Positions 21,200 to 35,914 are shown, counted from the stretch's first letter. The stretch: 64,000 nt of DNA from Sipunculus nudus (GCA_026874595.1 CM049318.1:1005241-1069240); one strand, 5' to 3'. Numbers and translations are program-made. Notes: a model not told the origin generated them from the sequence alone.

Positions 21200-23780
21200 A
21201 GGAATGTGCTCAGTTGAAGTTCATTCTAGTTAATATTCATAGATATTTTCTGCGGATTTGGATTACCTGGTGGATCCTGTAAAGGTGTTATGCCTCAGCG
21301 GAGGAATGTGCTCAGTTGAAGTTCATTCTAGTTAATATTCATAGATATTTTCTGCGGATTTGGATTACCTGGTGGATCCAGTAAAGGCGTTCTGCCTCAG
21401 CGGAGGAATGTGCTCAGTTGAAGTTCATTCTAGTTAATATTCATAGATATTTTCTGCGCATTTGGATTACCTGGTGGATCCAGTAAAGGAGTTCTGCCTC
21501 AGCGGAGGAATGTGCTCAGTTGAAGTTCATTCTAGTTAATATTCATAGATATTTTCTGCGGATTTGGATTACCTGGTGGATCCAGTAAAGGTGTTCTGCC
21601 TGAGCGGAGGAATGTGCTCAGTTGAAGTTCATTCTAGTTAATATTCATAGATATTTTCTGCGGATTTGGATTACCTGGTGGATCCAGAAAAGGTTTTCTG
21701 CATTAGCGGAGGAATGTGCTCAGTTGAAGTTCATTCTAGTTAATATTCATAGATATTTATTGCGCATTTGGATTACCTGGTGGATCCAGTAAAGGAGTTC
21801 TGCCTCAGCGGAGGAATGTGCTCAGTTGAAGTTCATTCTAGTTAATATTCATAGATATTTTCTGCGGATTTGATTACCTGGTGGATCCAGTAAAGGCGTT
21901 CTGTCTCAGCGGAAGAATGTGCTCAGTTGAAGTTCATTCTAGTTAATATCCATTGATATTTTCTGCGGATTTGGTTTATCTGGTGGATCCAGTAAAGGCG
22001 TTCTGCCTCAGCGGAGGAATGTGCTCAGTTGAAGTTCATTCTAGTTAATATTCATAGATATTTTCTGCGGATTTGATTACCTGGTGGATTCAGTAAAGGC
22101 GTTCTGCCTCAGCGGAGGAATGTGCTCAGTTGAAGTTCATTCTAGTTAATATTCATAGATATTTTCTGCGGATTTGGATTACCTGGTGGATCCAGTAAAG
22201 GCGTTCTGCCTCAGCGGAGGAATGTGCTCAGTTGAAGTTCATTCTAGTTAATATTCATAGATATTTTCTGCGGATTTGGATTACCTGGTCGATCCAGTAA
22301 AGGCGTTCTGCCTGTGCGGAGGAATGTGCTCAGTTGAAGTTCATTCTAGTTAATATCCATAGATATTTTCTGCGGATTTGGATTACCTGGTGGATCCAGT
22401 AAAGGTGTTCTGCCTCAGCGGAGGAATGTGCTCAGTTGAAGTTCATTCTAGTTAATATTCATAGATATGTTCTGTGGATTTGATTACCTGGTGGATCCAG
22501 TAAAGGCGTTCTGCCTCAGCGGAGGAATGTGCTCAGTTGAAGTTCATTCTAGTTAATATCCATAGATATTTTCTGCGGATTTGGTTTATCTGGTGGATCC
22601 AGTAAAGGCGTTCTGCCTCAGCGGAGGAATGTGCTCAGTTGAAGTTCATTCTATTTAATATTCATAGATATTTTCTGCGGATTTGATTACCTGGTGGATC
22701 CAGAAAAGGCGTTCTGCCTCAGCGGAGGAATGTGCTCAGTTGAAGTTCATTCTAGTTAATATTCATAGATATTTTCTGCGGATTTGATTACCTGGTGGAT
22801 CCAGTAAAGGCGTTCTGCCTCAGCGGAGGAATGTGCTCAGTTGAAGTTCATTCTAGTTAATATTCATAGATATTTTATGCGGATTTGGATTACATGTTGG
22901 ATCCAGTAAAGACGTTCTGCCTCAGCGGAGGAATGTGCTCAGTTGAAGTTCATTCTAGTTAATATTCATAGATATTTTCTGCGGATTTGGATTACCTGGT
23001 GGATCCAGTAAAGACGTTCTGCCTCAGCGGAGGAATGTGCTCAGTTGAAGTTCATTCTAGTTAATATTCATAGATATTTTCTGCGGATTTGGATTACCTG
23101 GTGGATCCAGTAAAGGCGTTCTGCCTCAGCGGAGGAATGTGCTCAGTTGAAGTTCATTCTAGTTAATATTCATAGATATTTTCTGCAGATTTGGATTACC
23201 TGGTGGATCCAGTAAAGGCGTTCTGCCTCAGCGGAGGAATGTGCTCAGTTGAAGTTCATTCTAGTTAATATTCATAGATATTTTCTGCGGATTTGGTTTA
23301 TCTGGTGGATCCAGTAAAGGCGTTCTGCCTCAGCGGAGGAATGTGCTCAGTTGAAGTTCATTCTAGTTAATATTCATAGAGATTTTCTGCGGATTTGATT
23401 ACCTGGTGGATCCAGTAAAGGCGTTCTGCCTGAGCGGAGGAATGTGCTCAGTTGAAGTTCATTCTAGTTAATATTCATAGATATTTTCTGCGGATTTGGA
23501 TTACCTGGTGGATCCAGTAAAGGCGTTCTGCCTCAGCGGAGGAATGTGCTCAGTTGAAGTTCATTCAAGTTAATATTCATAGATATTTTCTGCGGATTTG
23601 GATTACCTGGTGGATCCAGTAAAGGTGTTCTTCCTTAGCGGAGGAATGTGCTCATTTGAAGTTCATTCTAGTTAATATTCATAGATATTTTCTGCGGATT
23701 TGGATTACCTGGTGGATCCTGTAAAGGTGTTCTGCCTCAGCGGAGGAATGTGCTCAGTTGAAGTTCATTCTAGTTAATAT
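21200..23780 (+). repeat. Satellite block copied from ~13.0-15.5 kb (offset 8,217), with a 306-bp gap
   Basis: TTATGCCTCA 13071/21288, CTGCATTAGC 13481/21698, CCAGAAAAGG 14483/22700, AGAGATTTTC 15161/23378 and TTCTTCCTTA 15411/23628 all differ by 8,217. Near 23.78 kb this block lacks three consecutive monomers (306 bp) that are present at about 17.4-17.7 kb and 33.1-33.4 kb. Confidence 0.88.
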
Positions 23781-23783
23781 TCA

Positions 23784-26700
23784 TAGATATGTTCTGCGGA
23801 TTTGATTACCTGGTGGATCCAGTAAAGGCGTTCTGTCTCAGCGGAGGAATGTGCTCAGTTGAAGTTCATTCTAGTTAATATCCATAGATATTTTCTGCGG
23901 ATTTGGTTTATCTGGTGGATCCAGTAAAGGCGTTCTGCCTCAGCGAAGGAATGTGCTCAGTTGAAGTTCATTCTAGTTAATATTCATAGATATTTTCTGC
24001 GGATTTGATTACCTGGTGGATCCAGTAAAGGCGGAGGAATGTGCTCAGTTGAAGTTCATTCTAATTAATATTCATAGATATTTTCTGCGGATTTGGATTA
24101 CCTGGTGGATCAAGTAAAGGCGTTCTGCCTCAGCGGAGGAATGTGCTCAGTTGAAGTTCATTCAAGTTAATATTCATAGATATTTTCTGCGGATTTGGAT
24201 TACCTGGTGGATCCAGTAAAGGTGTTCTGCCTCAGCGGAGGAATGTGCTCAGTTGAAGTTCATTCTAGTTAATATTCATAGATATTTTCTGCGGATTTGG
24301 ATTACCTGGTGGATCCAGTAAAGGCGTTCTGCCTCAGCGGAGGAATGTGCTCAGTTGAAGTTCATTCTAGTTAATATTCATAGATATTTTCTGCGGATTT
24401 GGTTTATCTGGTGACCCGAGTAAAGGTGTTCTGCCTCAGCGGAGGAATGTGCTCAGTTGAAGTTCATTCTAGTTAATATTCATAGATATTTTCTGCGGAT
24501 TTAGATTACCTGGTGGATCCAGTAAAGGCGTTCTGCCTCAGCGGAGGAATGTGCTCAGTTGAAGTTCATTCTAGTTAATATCCAAAGATATTTTCTGCGG
24601 ATTTGGATTACCTGGTGGATCCAGTAAAGGCGTTCTGCCTCAGCGGAGGAATGTGCTCAGTTGAAGTTCATTCAAGTTAATATTCATAGATATTTTCTGC
24701 GGATTTGATTACCTGGTGGATCCAGTAAAGGTGTTCTGACTTAGCGGAGGAATGTGCTAAGTTGAAGTTCATTCTAGTTAATATTCATAGATATTTTCTG
24801 CGGATTTGGATTACCTGGTGGATCCAGTAAAGGCGTTCTGCCTTAGCGGAGGAATGTGCTAAGTTGAAGTTCATTCTAGTTAATATTCATAGATATTTTC
24901 TGCGGATTTGATTACCTGGTGGATCCAGGAAAGGCGTTCTGCCTCAGCGGAGGAATGTGCTCAGTTGAAGTTCATTCTAGTTAATATTCATAGATATTTT
25001 CTGCGGATTTGATTACCTGGTGGATCCAGTAAAGGCGTTCTGTTTCAGCGGAGGAATGTGCTCAGTTGAAGTTCATTCTAGTTAATATCCATTGATATTT
25101 TCTGCGGATTTGGTTTATCTGGTGGATCCAGTAAAGGCGTTCTGCCTCAGCGGAGGAATGTGCTCAGTTGAAGTTCATTCTAGTTAATATTCATAGATAT
25201 TTTCTGCGGATTTGATTACCTGGTGGATCCAGTAAAGGCGTTCTGCCTCAGCGGAGGAATGTGCTCAGTTGAAGTTCATTCTAGTTAATATTCATAGATA
25301 TTTTCTGCGGATTTGGATTACCTGGTGGATCCAGTAAAGGCGTTCTGCCTCAGCGGAGGAATGTGCTCAGTTGAAGTTCATTCAAGTTAATATTCATAGA
25401 TATTTTCTGCGGATTTGGATTACCTGGTGGATCCAGTAAAGGTGTTCTGCCTGAGCGGAGGAATGTGCTCAGTTGAAGTTTTATTCTAGTTAATATTCAT
25501 AGATATTTTCTGCGGATTTGGATAACCTGGTGGATCCAGTAAAGGTGTTCTGCCTCAGCGGAGGAATGTGCTCAGTTGAAGTTCATTCTAGTTAATATTC
25601 ATAGATATTTTCTGCGGATTTGGTTTATCTGGGGGATCCAGTAAAGGTGTTCTGCCTCAGCGGAGGAATGTGCTCAGTTGAAGTTCATTCTAGTTAATAT
25701 TCATAGATATTTTCTGAGGATTTGGATTACCTGGTGGATCCAGTAAAGGCGTTCTGCCTCAGCGGAGGAATGTGCTCAGTTGAAGTTCATTCTAGTTAAT
25801 ATTCATAGATATTTTCTGCGGATTTGATTACCTGGTGGATCCAGTAAAGGCGTTCTGCCTCAGCGGAGGAATGTGCTAAGTTGAAGTTCATTCTAGTTAA
25901 TATTCATAGATATTTTCTGCGGATTTGATTACCTGGTGGATCCAGTAAAGGCGTTCTGCCTCAGCGGAGGAATGTGCGCAGTTGAAGTTCATTCTAGTTA
26001 ATATTCATAGATATTTTCTGCGGATTTGGATTACCTGGTGGATCCAGTAAAGGCGTTCTGCCTCAGCGGAGGAATGTGCTCAGTTGAAGTTCATTCAAGT
26101 TAATATTCATAGATATTTTCTGCGGATTTGGATTACCTGGTGGATCCAGTAAAGGTGTTCTGCCTTAGCGGAGGAATGTGCTGAGTTGAAGTTCATTCTA
26201 ATAATATTCATAGATATTTTCTGCGGATTTGGATTACCTGGTGGATCCAGTAAAGGTGTTCTGCCTCAGCGGAGGATTGTGCTCAGTTGAAGTTCATTCT
26301 AGTTAATATTCATAGATATTTTCTGCGGATTTGATTACCTGGTGGATCCAGTAAAGGCGTTCTGCCTGAGCGGAGGAATGTGCTCAGTTGAAGTTCATTC
26401 TAGTTAATATTCATAGATATTTTCTGCGGATTTGGATTACCTGGTGGATCCAGTAAAGGCGTTCTGCCTCAGCGGAGGAATGTGCTCAGTTGAAGTTCAT
26501 TCTAGTTAATATTCATAGATATTTTCTGCGGATTTGATTACCTGGTGGATCCAGTAAAGGCGTTCTGCCTCAGCGGAGGAATGTGCTCAGTTGAAGTTCA
26601 TTCTAGTTAATATTCATAGATATTTTCTGCGGATTTGGATTACCTGGTGGATCCAGTAAAGGCGTTCTGCCTCAGCGGAGGAATGTGCTCAGTTGAAGTT

Positions 26701-27030
26701 CATTCAAGTTAATATTCATAGATATTTTCTGCGGATTTGGATTACCTGGTGGATCCAGTAAAGGTGTTCTTCCTTAGCGGAGGAATGTGCTCATTTGAAG
26801 TTCATTCTAGTTAATATTCATAGATATTTTCTGCGGATTTGGATTACCTGGTGGATCCTGTAAAGGTGTTCTGCCTCAGCGGAGGAATGTGCTCAGTTGA
26901 AGTTCATTCTAGTTAATATTCATAGATATTTTCTGCGGATTTGGATTACCTGGTGGATCCAGTAAAGGCGTTCTGCCTCAGCGGAGGAATGTGCTCAGTT
27001 GAAGTTCATTCTAGTTAATATTCATAGATA
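23784..27030 (+). repeat. Satellite block copied from ~17.69-20.95 kb (offset 6,093/6,091)
   Basis: TAGATATGTT 17691/23784, CGGAGGAATG 17939/24032 and GTGACCCGAG 18318/24411 differ by 6,093. Farther right GAAGTTTTAT 19384/25475, CTAATAAT 20107/26198 and TTCTTCCTTA 20676/26767 differ by 6,091. The two-base change is explained by two extra T's in the left copy near 19010. Confidence 0.88.
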
Positions 27031-30000
27031 TTTTCTGCGGATTTGGATTACCTGGTGGATCCAGTAAAGGCGTTCTGCCTCAGCGGAGGAATGTGCTAAG
27101 TTGAAGTTCATTCTAGTTAATATCCATAGATATTTTCTGCGGATTTGGATTACCTGGTGGATCCAGTAAAGGCGTTCTGCCTTAGCGGAGGAATGTGCTA
27201 AGTTGAAGTTCATTCTAGTTAATATTCATAGATATTTTCTGCGGATTTGATTACCTGGTGGATCCAGGAAAGGCGTTCTGCCTCAGCGGAGGAATGTGCT
27301 CAGTTGAATTTCATTCTAGTTAATATTCATAGATATTTTCTGCGGATTTGGATTACCTGGTCGATCTAGTAAAGGCGTTCTGCCTCAGCAGAGGAATGTG
27401 CTCAGTTGAAGTTCATTCTAGTTAATATCCATAGATATTTTCTGCGGATTTGGATTACCTGGTGGATCCAGTAAAGGTGTTCTGCCTCAGCGGAGGAATG
27501 TGCTCAGTTGAAGTTCATTCTAGTTGATATTCATAGATATGTTCTGCGGATTTGATTACCTTGTGGATCCAGTAAAGGCGTTCTGTCTCAGCGGAGGAAT
27601 GTGCTCAGTTGAAGTTCATTCTAGTTAATATCCATTGATATTTTCTGCGGATTTGGTTTATCTGGTGGATCCAGTAAAGGCGTTCTGCCTCAGCGGAGGA
27701 ATGTGCTCAGTTGAAGTTCATTCTAGTTAATATTCATAGATATTTTCTGCGGATTTGATTACCTGGTGGATCCAGTAAAGGCGTTCTGCCTCAGCGGAGG
27801 AATGTGCTCAGTTGAAGTTCATTCTAGTTAATATTCATAGATATTTTCTGCGGATTTGGATTACCTGGTGGATCCAGTAAAGGCGTTCTGCCTCAGCGGA
27901 GGAATGTGCTCAGTTGAAGTTCATTCAAGTTAATATTCATAGATATTTTCTGCGGATTTGGATTACCTGGTGGATCCAGTAAAGGTGTTCTGCCTCAGCG
28001 GAGGAATGTGCTCAGTTGAAGTTTTATTCTAGTTAATATTCATAGATATTTTCTGCGGATTTGGATAACCTGGTGGATCCAGTAAAGGTGTTCTGCCTCA
28101 GCGGAGGAATGTGCTCAGTTGAAGTTCATTCTATTTAATATTCATAGATATTTTCTGCGGATTTGGTTTATCTGGTGGATCCAGTAAAGGTGTTCTGCCT
28201 CAGCGGAGGAATGTGCTCAGTTGAAGTTCATTCTAGTTAATATTCATAGATATTTTCTGCGGATTTGGATTACCTGGTGGATCCAGTAAAGGCGTTCTGC
28301 CTCAGCGGAGGAATGTGCTCAGTTGAAGTTCATTCTAGTTAATATTCATAGATATTTTCTGCGGATTTGATTACCTGGTGGATCCAGTAAAGTCGTTCTG
28401 CCTCAGCGGAGGAATGTGCTAAGTTGAAGTTCATTCTAGTTAATATTCATAGATATTTTCTGCGGATTTGGTTTACCTGGTGGATCCAGTAAAGGCGTTC
28501 TGCCTCAGCGGAGGAATGTGCTAAGTTGAAGTTCATTCTAGTTAATATTCATAGATATTTTCTGCGGATTTGATTACCTGGTGGATCCAGTAAAGGCGTT
28601 CTGCCTCAGCGGAGGAATGTGCGCAGTTGAAGTTCATTCTAGTTAATATTCATAGATATTTTCTGCGGATTTGGATTACCTGGTGGATCTAGTAAAGGCG
28701 TTCTGCCTCAGCGGAGGAATGTGCTCAGTTGAAGTTCATTCAAGTTAATATTCATAGATATTTTCTGCGGATTTGGATTACCTGGTGGATCCAGTAAAGG
28801 TGTTCTGCCTCAGCGGAGGAATGTGCTGAGTTGAAGTTCATTCTAATAATATTCATAGTTATTTTCTGCGGATTTGGATTACCTGGTGGATCCAGTAAAG
28901 GTGTTCTGCCTCAGCGGAGGAATGTGCTCAGTTGAAGTTCATTCTAGTTAATATTCATAGATATTTTCTGCGGATTTGATTACCTGGTGGATCCAGTAAA
29001 GGCGTTCTGCCTGAGCGGAGGAATGTGCTCAGTTGAAGTTCATTCTAGTTAATATTCATAGATATTTTCTGCGGATTTGGATTACCTGGTGGATCCAGTA
29101 AAGGCGTTCTGCCTCAGCGGAGGAATGTGCTCAGTTGAAGTTCATTCTAGTTAATATTCATAGATATTTTCTGCGGATTTGGATTACCTGGTGGATCCAG
29201 TAAAGGCGTTCTGCCTCAGCGGAGGAATGTGCTCAGTTGAAGTTCATTCTAGTTAATATTCATAGATATTTTCTGCGGATTTGATTACCTGGTGGATCCA
29301 GTAAAGGCGTTCTGCCTGAGCGGAGGAATGTGCTCAGTTGAAGTTCATTCTAGTTAATATTCATAGATATTTTCTGCGGATTTGGATTACCTGGTGGATC
29401 CAGTAAAGGCGTTCTGCCTCAGCGGAGGAATGTGCTCAGTTGAAGTTCATTCTAGTTAATATTCATAGATATTTTCTGCGGATTTGATTACCTGGTGGAT
29501 CCAGTAAAGGCGTTCTGCCTGAGCGGAGGAATGTGCTCAGTTGAAGTTCATTCTAGTTAATATTCATAGATATTTTCTGCGGATTTGGATTACCTGGTGG
29601 ATCCAGTAAAGGCGTTCTGCCTCAGCGGAGGAATGTGCTCAGTTGAAGTTCATTCAAGTTAATATTCATAGATATTTTCTGCGGATTTGGATTACCTGGT
29701 GGATCCAGTAAAGGTGTTCTTCCTTAGCGGAGGAATGTGCTCATTTGAAGTTCATTCTAGTTAATATTCATAGATATTTTCTGCGGATTTGGATTACCTG
29801 GTGGATCCTGTAAAGGTGTTCTGCCTCAGCGGAGGAATGTGCTCAGTTGAAGTTCATTCTAGTTAATATTCATAGATATTTTCTGCGGATTTGGATTACC
29901 TGGTGGATCCAGTAAAGGCGTTCTGCCTCAGCGGAGGAATGTGCTCAGTTGAAGTTCATTCTAGTTAATATTCATAGATATTTTCTGCGGATTTGGATTA

Positions 30001-33000
30001 CCTGGTCGATCTAGTAAAGGCGTTCTGCCTCAGCGGAGGAATGTGCTCAGTTGAAGTTCATTCTAGTTAATATCCATAGATATTTTCTGCGGATTTGGAT
30101 TACCTGGTGGATCCAGTAAAGGTGTTCTGCCTCAGCGGAGGAATGTGCTCAGTTGAAGTTCATTCTAGTTAATATTCATAGATATGTTCTGCGGATTTGA
30201 TTACCTGGTGGATCCAGTAAAGGCGTTCTGTCTCAGCGGAGGAATGTGCTCAGTTGAAGTTCATTCTAGTTAATATCCATAGATATTTTCTGCGGATTTG
30301 GATTACCTGGTCGATCCAGTAAAGGCGTTCTGCCTCAGCGGAGGAATGTGCTCAGTTGAAGTTCATTCAAGTTAATATTCATAGATATTTTCTGCGGATT
30401 TGATTACCTGGTGGATCCAGTAAAGGTGTTCTGACTTAGCGGAGGAATGTGCTAAGTTGAAGTTCATTCTAGTTAATATTCATAGATATTTTCTGCGGAT
30501 TTGGATTACCTGGTGGATCCAGTAAAGGCGTTCTGCCTTAGCGGAGGAATGTGCTAAGTTGAAGTTCATTCTAGTTAATATTCATAGATATTTTCTGCGG
30601 ATTTGATTACCTGGTGGATCCAGGAAAGGCGTTCTGCCTCAGCGGAGGAATGTGCTCAGTTGAATTTCATTCTAGTTAATATTCATAGATATTTTCTGCG
30701 GATTTGGATTACCTGGTCGATCTAGTAAAGGCGTTCTGCCTCAGCAGAGGAATGTGCTCAGTTGAAGTTCATTCTAGTTAATATCCATAGATATTTTCTG
30801 CGGATTTGGATTACCTGGTGGATCCAGTAAAGGTGTTCTGCCTCAGCGGAGGAATGTGCTCAGTTGAAGTTCATTCTAGTTGATATTCATAGATATGTTC
30901 TGCGGATTTGATTACCTGGTGGATCCAGTAAAGGCGTTCTGTCTCAGCGGAGGAATGTGCTCAGTTGAAGTTCATTCTAGTTAATATCCATTGATATTTT
31001 CTGCGGATTTGGTTTATCTGGTGGATCCAGTAAAGGCGTTCTGCCTCAGCGGAGGAAGGTGCTCAGTTGAAGTTCATTCTAGTTAATATTCATAGATATT
31101 TTCTGCGGATTTGATTACCTGGTGGATCCAGTAAAGGCGTTCTGCCTCAGCGGAGGAATGTGCTCAGTTGAAGTTCATTCTAGTTAATATTCATAGATAT
31201 TTTCTGCGGATTTGGATTACCTGGTGGATCCAGTAAAGGCGTTCTGCCTCAGCGGAGGAATGTGCTCAGTTGAAGTTCATTCAAGTTAATATTCATAGAT
31301 ATTTTCTGCGGATTTGGATTACCTGGTGGATCCAGTAAAGGTGTTCTGCCTCAGCGGAGGAATGTGCTCAGTTGAAGTTCATTCTAGTTAATATTCATAG
31401 ATATTTTCTGCGGATTTGGATTACCTGGTGGATCCAGTAAAGGCGTTCTGCCTCAGCGGAGGAATGTGCTCAGTTGAAGTTCATTCTAGTTAATATTCAT
31501 AGATATTTTCTGCGGATTTGATTACCTGGTGGATCCAGTAAAGTCGTTCTGCCTCAGCGGAGGAATGTGCTAAGTTGAAGTTCATTCTAGTTAATATTCA
31601 TAGATATTTTCTGCGGATTTGGTTTACCTGGTGGATCCAGTAAAGGCGTTCTGCCTCAGCGGAGGAATGTGCTAAGTTGAAGTTCATTCTAGTTAATATT
31701 CCTAGATATTTTCTGCGGATTTGATTACCTGGTGGATCCAGTAAAGGCGTTCTGCCTCAGCGGAGGAATGTGCGCAGTTGAAGTTCATTCTAGTTAATAT
31801 TCATAGATATTTTCTGCGGATTTGGATTACCTGGTGGATCCAGTAAAGGCGTTCTGCCTCAGCGGAGGAATGTGCTCAGTTGAAGTTCATTCAAGTTAAT
31901 ATTCATAGATATTTTCTGCGGATTTGGATTACCTGGTGGATCCAGTAAAGGTGTTCTGCCTTAGCGGAGGAATGTGCTGAGTTGAAGTTCATTCTAATAA
32001 TATTCATAGATATTTTCTGCGGATTTGGATTACCTGGTGGATCCAGTAAAGGTGTTCTGCCTCAGCGGAGGAATGTGCTCAGTTGAAGTTCATTCTAGTT
32101 AATATTCATAGATATTTTCTGCGGATTTGATTACCTGGTGGATCCAGTAAAGGCGTTCTGCCTGAGCGGAGGAATGTGCTCAGTTGAAGTTCATTCTAGT
32201 TAATATTCATAGATATTTTCTGCGGATTTGGATTACCTGGTGGATCCAGTAAAGGCGTTCTGCCTCAGCGGAGGAATGTGCTCAGTTGAAGTTCATTCTA
32301 GTTAATATTCATAGATATTTTCTGCGGATTTGATTACCTGGTGGATCCAGTAAAGGCGTTCTGCCTCAGCGGAGGAATGTGCTCAGTTGAAGTTCATTCT
32401 AGTTAATATTCATAGATATTTTCTGCGGATTTGGATTACCTGGTGGATCCAGTAAAGGCGTTCTGCCTCAGCGGAGGAATGTGCTCAGTTGAAGTTCATT
32501 CAAGTTAATATTCATAGATATTTTCTGCGGATTTGGATTACCTGGTGGATCCAGTAAAGGTGTTCTTCCTTAGCGGAGGAATGTGCTCAGTTGAAGTTCA
32601 TTCTAGTTAATATTCATAGATATTTTCTGCGGATTTGGTTTATCTGGTGGATCCAGTAAAGGCGTTCTGCCTCAGCGGAGGAATGTGCTCAGTTGAAGTT
32701 CATTCTAGTTAATATTCATAGAGATTTTCTGCGGATTTGATTACCTGGTGGATCCAGTAAAGGCGTTCTGCCTGAGCGGAGGAATGTGCTCAGTTGAAGT
32801 TCATTCTAGTTAATATTCATAGATATTTTCTGCGGATTTGGATTACCTGGTGGATCCAGTAAAGGCGTTCTGCCTCAGCGGAGGAATGTGCTCAGTTGAA
32901 GTTCATTCAAGTTAATATTCATAGATATTTTCTGCGGATTTGGATTACCTGGTGGATCCAGTAAAGGTGTTCTTCCTTAGCGGAGGAATGTGCTCATTTG

Positions 33001-33431
33001 AAGTTCATTCTAGTTAATATTCATAGATATTTTCTGCGGATTTGGATTACCTGGTGGATCCTGTAAAGGTGTTCTGCCTCAGCGGAGGAATGTGCTCAGT
33101 TGAAGTTCATTCTAGTTAATATTCATAGATATTTTCTGCGGATTTGGATTACCTGGTGGATCCAGTAAAGGCGTTCTGCCTCAGCGGAGGAATGTGCTCA
33201 GTTGAAGTTCATTCAAGTTAATATTCATAGATATTTTCTGCGGATTTGGATTACCTGGTCGATCTAGTAAAGGCGTTCTGCCTCAGCGGAGGAATGTGCT
33301 CAGTTGAAGTTCATTCTAGTTAATATCCATAGATATTTTCTGCGGATTTGGATTACCTGGTGGATCCAGTAAAGGTGTTCTGCCTCAGCGGAGGAATGTG
33401 CTCAGTTGAAGTTCATTCTAGTTAATATTCA

Positions 33432-35750
33432 TAGATATGTTCTGCGGATTTGATTACCTGGTGGATCCAGTAAAGGCGTTCTGTCTCAGCGGAGGAATGT
33501 GCTCAGTTGAAGTTCATTCTAGTTAATATCCATAGATATTTTCTGCGGATTTGGTTTATCTGGTGGATCCAGTAAAGGCGTTCTGCCTCAGCGAAGGAAT
33601 GTGCTCAGTTGAAGTTCATTCTAGTTAATATTCATAGATATTTTCTGCGGATTTGATTACCTGGTGGATCCAGTAAAGGCGGAGGAATGTGCTCAGTTGA
33701 AGTTCATTCTAATTAATATTCATAGATATTTTCTGCGGATTTGGATTACCTGGTGGATCAAGTAAAGGCGTTCTGCCTCAGCGGAGGAATGTGCTCAGTT
33801 GAAGTTCATTCAAGTTAATATTCATAGATATTTTCTGCGGATTTGGATTACCTGGTGGATCCAGTAAAGGTGTTCTGCCTCAGCGGAGGAATGTGCTTAG
33901 TTGAAGTTCATTCTAGTTAATATTCATAGATATTTTCTGCGGATTTGGATTACCTGGTGGATCCAGTAAAGGCGTTCTGCCTCAGCGGAGGAATGTGCTC
34001 AGTTGAAGTTCATTCTAGTTAATATTCATAGATATTTTCTGCGGATTTGGTTTATCTGGTGACCCGAGTAAAGGTGTTCTGCCTCAGCGGAGGAATGTGC
34101 TCAGTTGAAGTTCATTCTAGTTAATATTCATAGATATTTTCTGCGGATTTAGATTACCTGGTGGATCCAGTAAAGGCGTTCTGCCTCAGCGGAGGAATGT
34201 GCTCAGTTGAAGTTCATTCTAGTTAATATCCATAGATATTTTCTGCGGATTTGGATTACCTGGTGGATCCAGTAAAGGCGTTCTGCCTCAGCGGAGGAAT
34301 GTGCTCAGTTGAAGTTCATTCAAGTTAATATTCATAGATATTTTCTGCGGATTTGATTACCTGGTGGATCCAGTAAAGGTGTTCTGACTTAGCGGAGGAA
34401 TGTGCTAAGTTGAAGTTCATTCTAGTTAATATTCATAGATATTTTCTGCGGATTTGGATTACCTGGTGGATCCAGTAAAGGCGTTCTGCCTTAGCGGAGG
34501 AATGTGCTAAGTTGAAGTTCATTCTAGTTAATATTCATAGATATTTTCTGCGGATTTGATTACCTGGTGGATCCAGGAAAGGCGTTCTGCCTCAGCGGAG
34601 GAATGTGCTCAGTTGAAGTTCATTCTAGTTAATATTCATAGATATTTTCTGCGGATTTGATTACCTGGTGGATCCAGTAAAGGCGTTCTGTTTCAGCGGA
34701 GGAATGTGCTCAGTTGAAGTTCATTCTAGTTAATATCCATTGATATTTTCTGCGGATTTGGTTTATCTGGTGGATCCAGTAAAGGCGTTCTGCCTCAGCG
34801 GAGGAATGTGCTCAGTTGAAGTTCATTCTAGTTAATATTCATAGATATTTTCTGCGGATTTGATTACCTGGTGGATCCAGTAAAGGCGTTCTGCCTCAGC
34901 GGAGGAATGTGCTCAGTTGAAGTTCATTCTAGTTAATATTCATAGATATTTTCTGCGGATTTGGATTACCTGGTGGATCCAGTAAAGGCGTTCTGCCTCA
35001 GCGGAGGAATGTGCTCAGTTGAAGTTCATTCAAGTTAATATTCATAGATATTTTCTGCGGATTTGGATTACCTGGTGGATCCAGTAAAGGTGTTCTGCCT
35101 GAGCGGAGGAATGTGCTCAGTTGAAGTTTTATTCTAGTTAATATTCATAGATATTTTCTGCGGATTTGGATAACCTGGTGGATCCAGTAAAGGTGTTCTG
35201 CCTCAGCGGAGGAATGTGCTCAGTTGAAGTTCATTCTAGTTAATATTCATAGATATTTTCTGCGGATTTGGTTTATCTGGGGGATCCAGTAAAGGTGTTC
35301 TGCCTCAGCGGAGGAATGTGCTCAGTTGAAGTTCATTCTAGTTAATATTCATAGATATTTTCTGCGGATTTGGATTACCTGGTGGATCCAGTAAAGGCGT
35401 TCTGCCTCAGCGGAGGAATGTGCTCAGTTGAAGTTCATTCTAGTTAATATTCATAGATATTTTCTGCGGATTTGATTACCTGGTGGATCCAGTAAAGGCG
35501 TTCTGCCTCAGCGGAGGAATGTGCTAAGTTGAAGTTCATTCTAGTTAATATTCATAGATATTTTCTGCGGATTTGATTACCTGGTGGATCCAGTAAAGGC
35601 GTTCTGCCTCAGCGGAGGAATGTGCGCAGTTGAAGTTCATTCTAGTTAATATTCATAGATATTTTCTGCGGATTTGGATTACCTGGTGGATCCAGTAAAG
35701 GCGTTCTGCCTCAGCGGAGGAATGTGCTCAGTTGAAGTTCATTCAAGTTA
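33432..35750 (+). repeat. Satellite block matching ~23.78-26.1 kb (offset 9,648)
   Basis: TAGATATGTT 23784/33432, CGGAGGAATG 24032/33680, GTGACCCGAG 24411/34059, GAAGTTTTAT 25475/35123, GGGGGATCC 25631/35279 and AATGTGCGCA 25971/35619 all differ by exactly 9,648. Confidence 0.9.
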
Positions 35751-35914
35751 ATATTCATAGATATTTTCTGCGGATTTGATTACCTGGTGGATCCAGTAAA
35801 GGTGTTCTGACTTAGCGGAGGAATGTGCTAAGTTGAAGTTCATTCTAGTTAATATTCATAGATATTTTCTGCGGATTTGATTACCTGGTGGATCCAGTAA
35901 AGGCGTTCTGCCTC

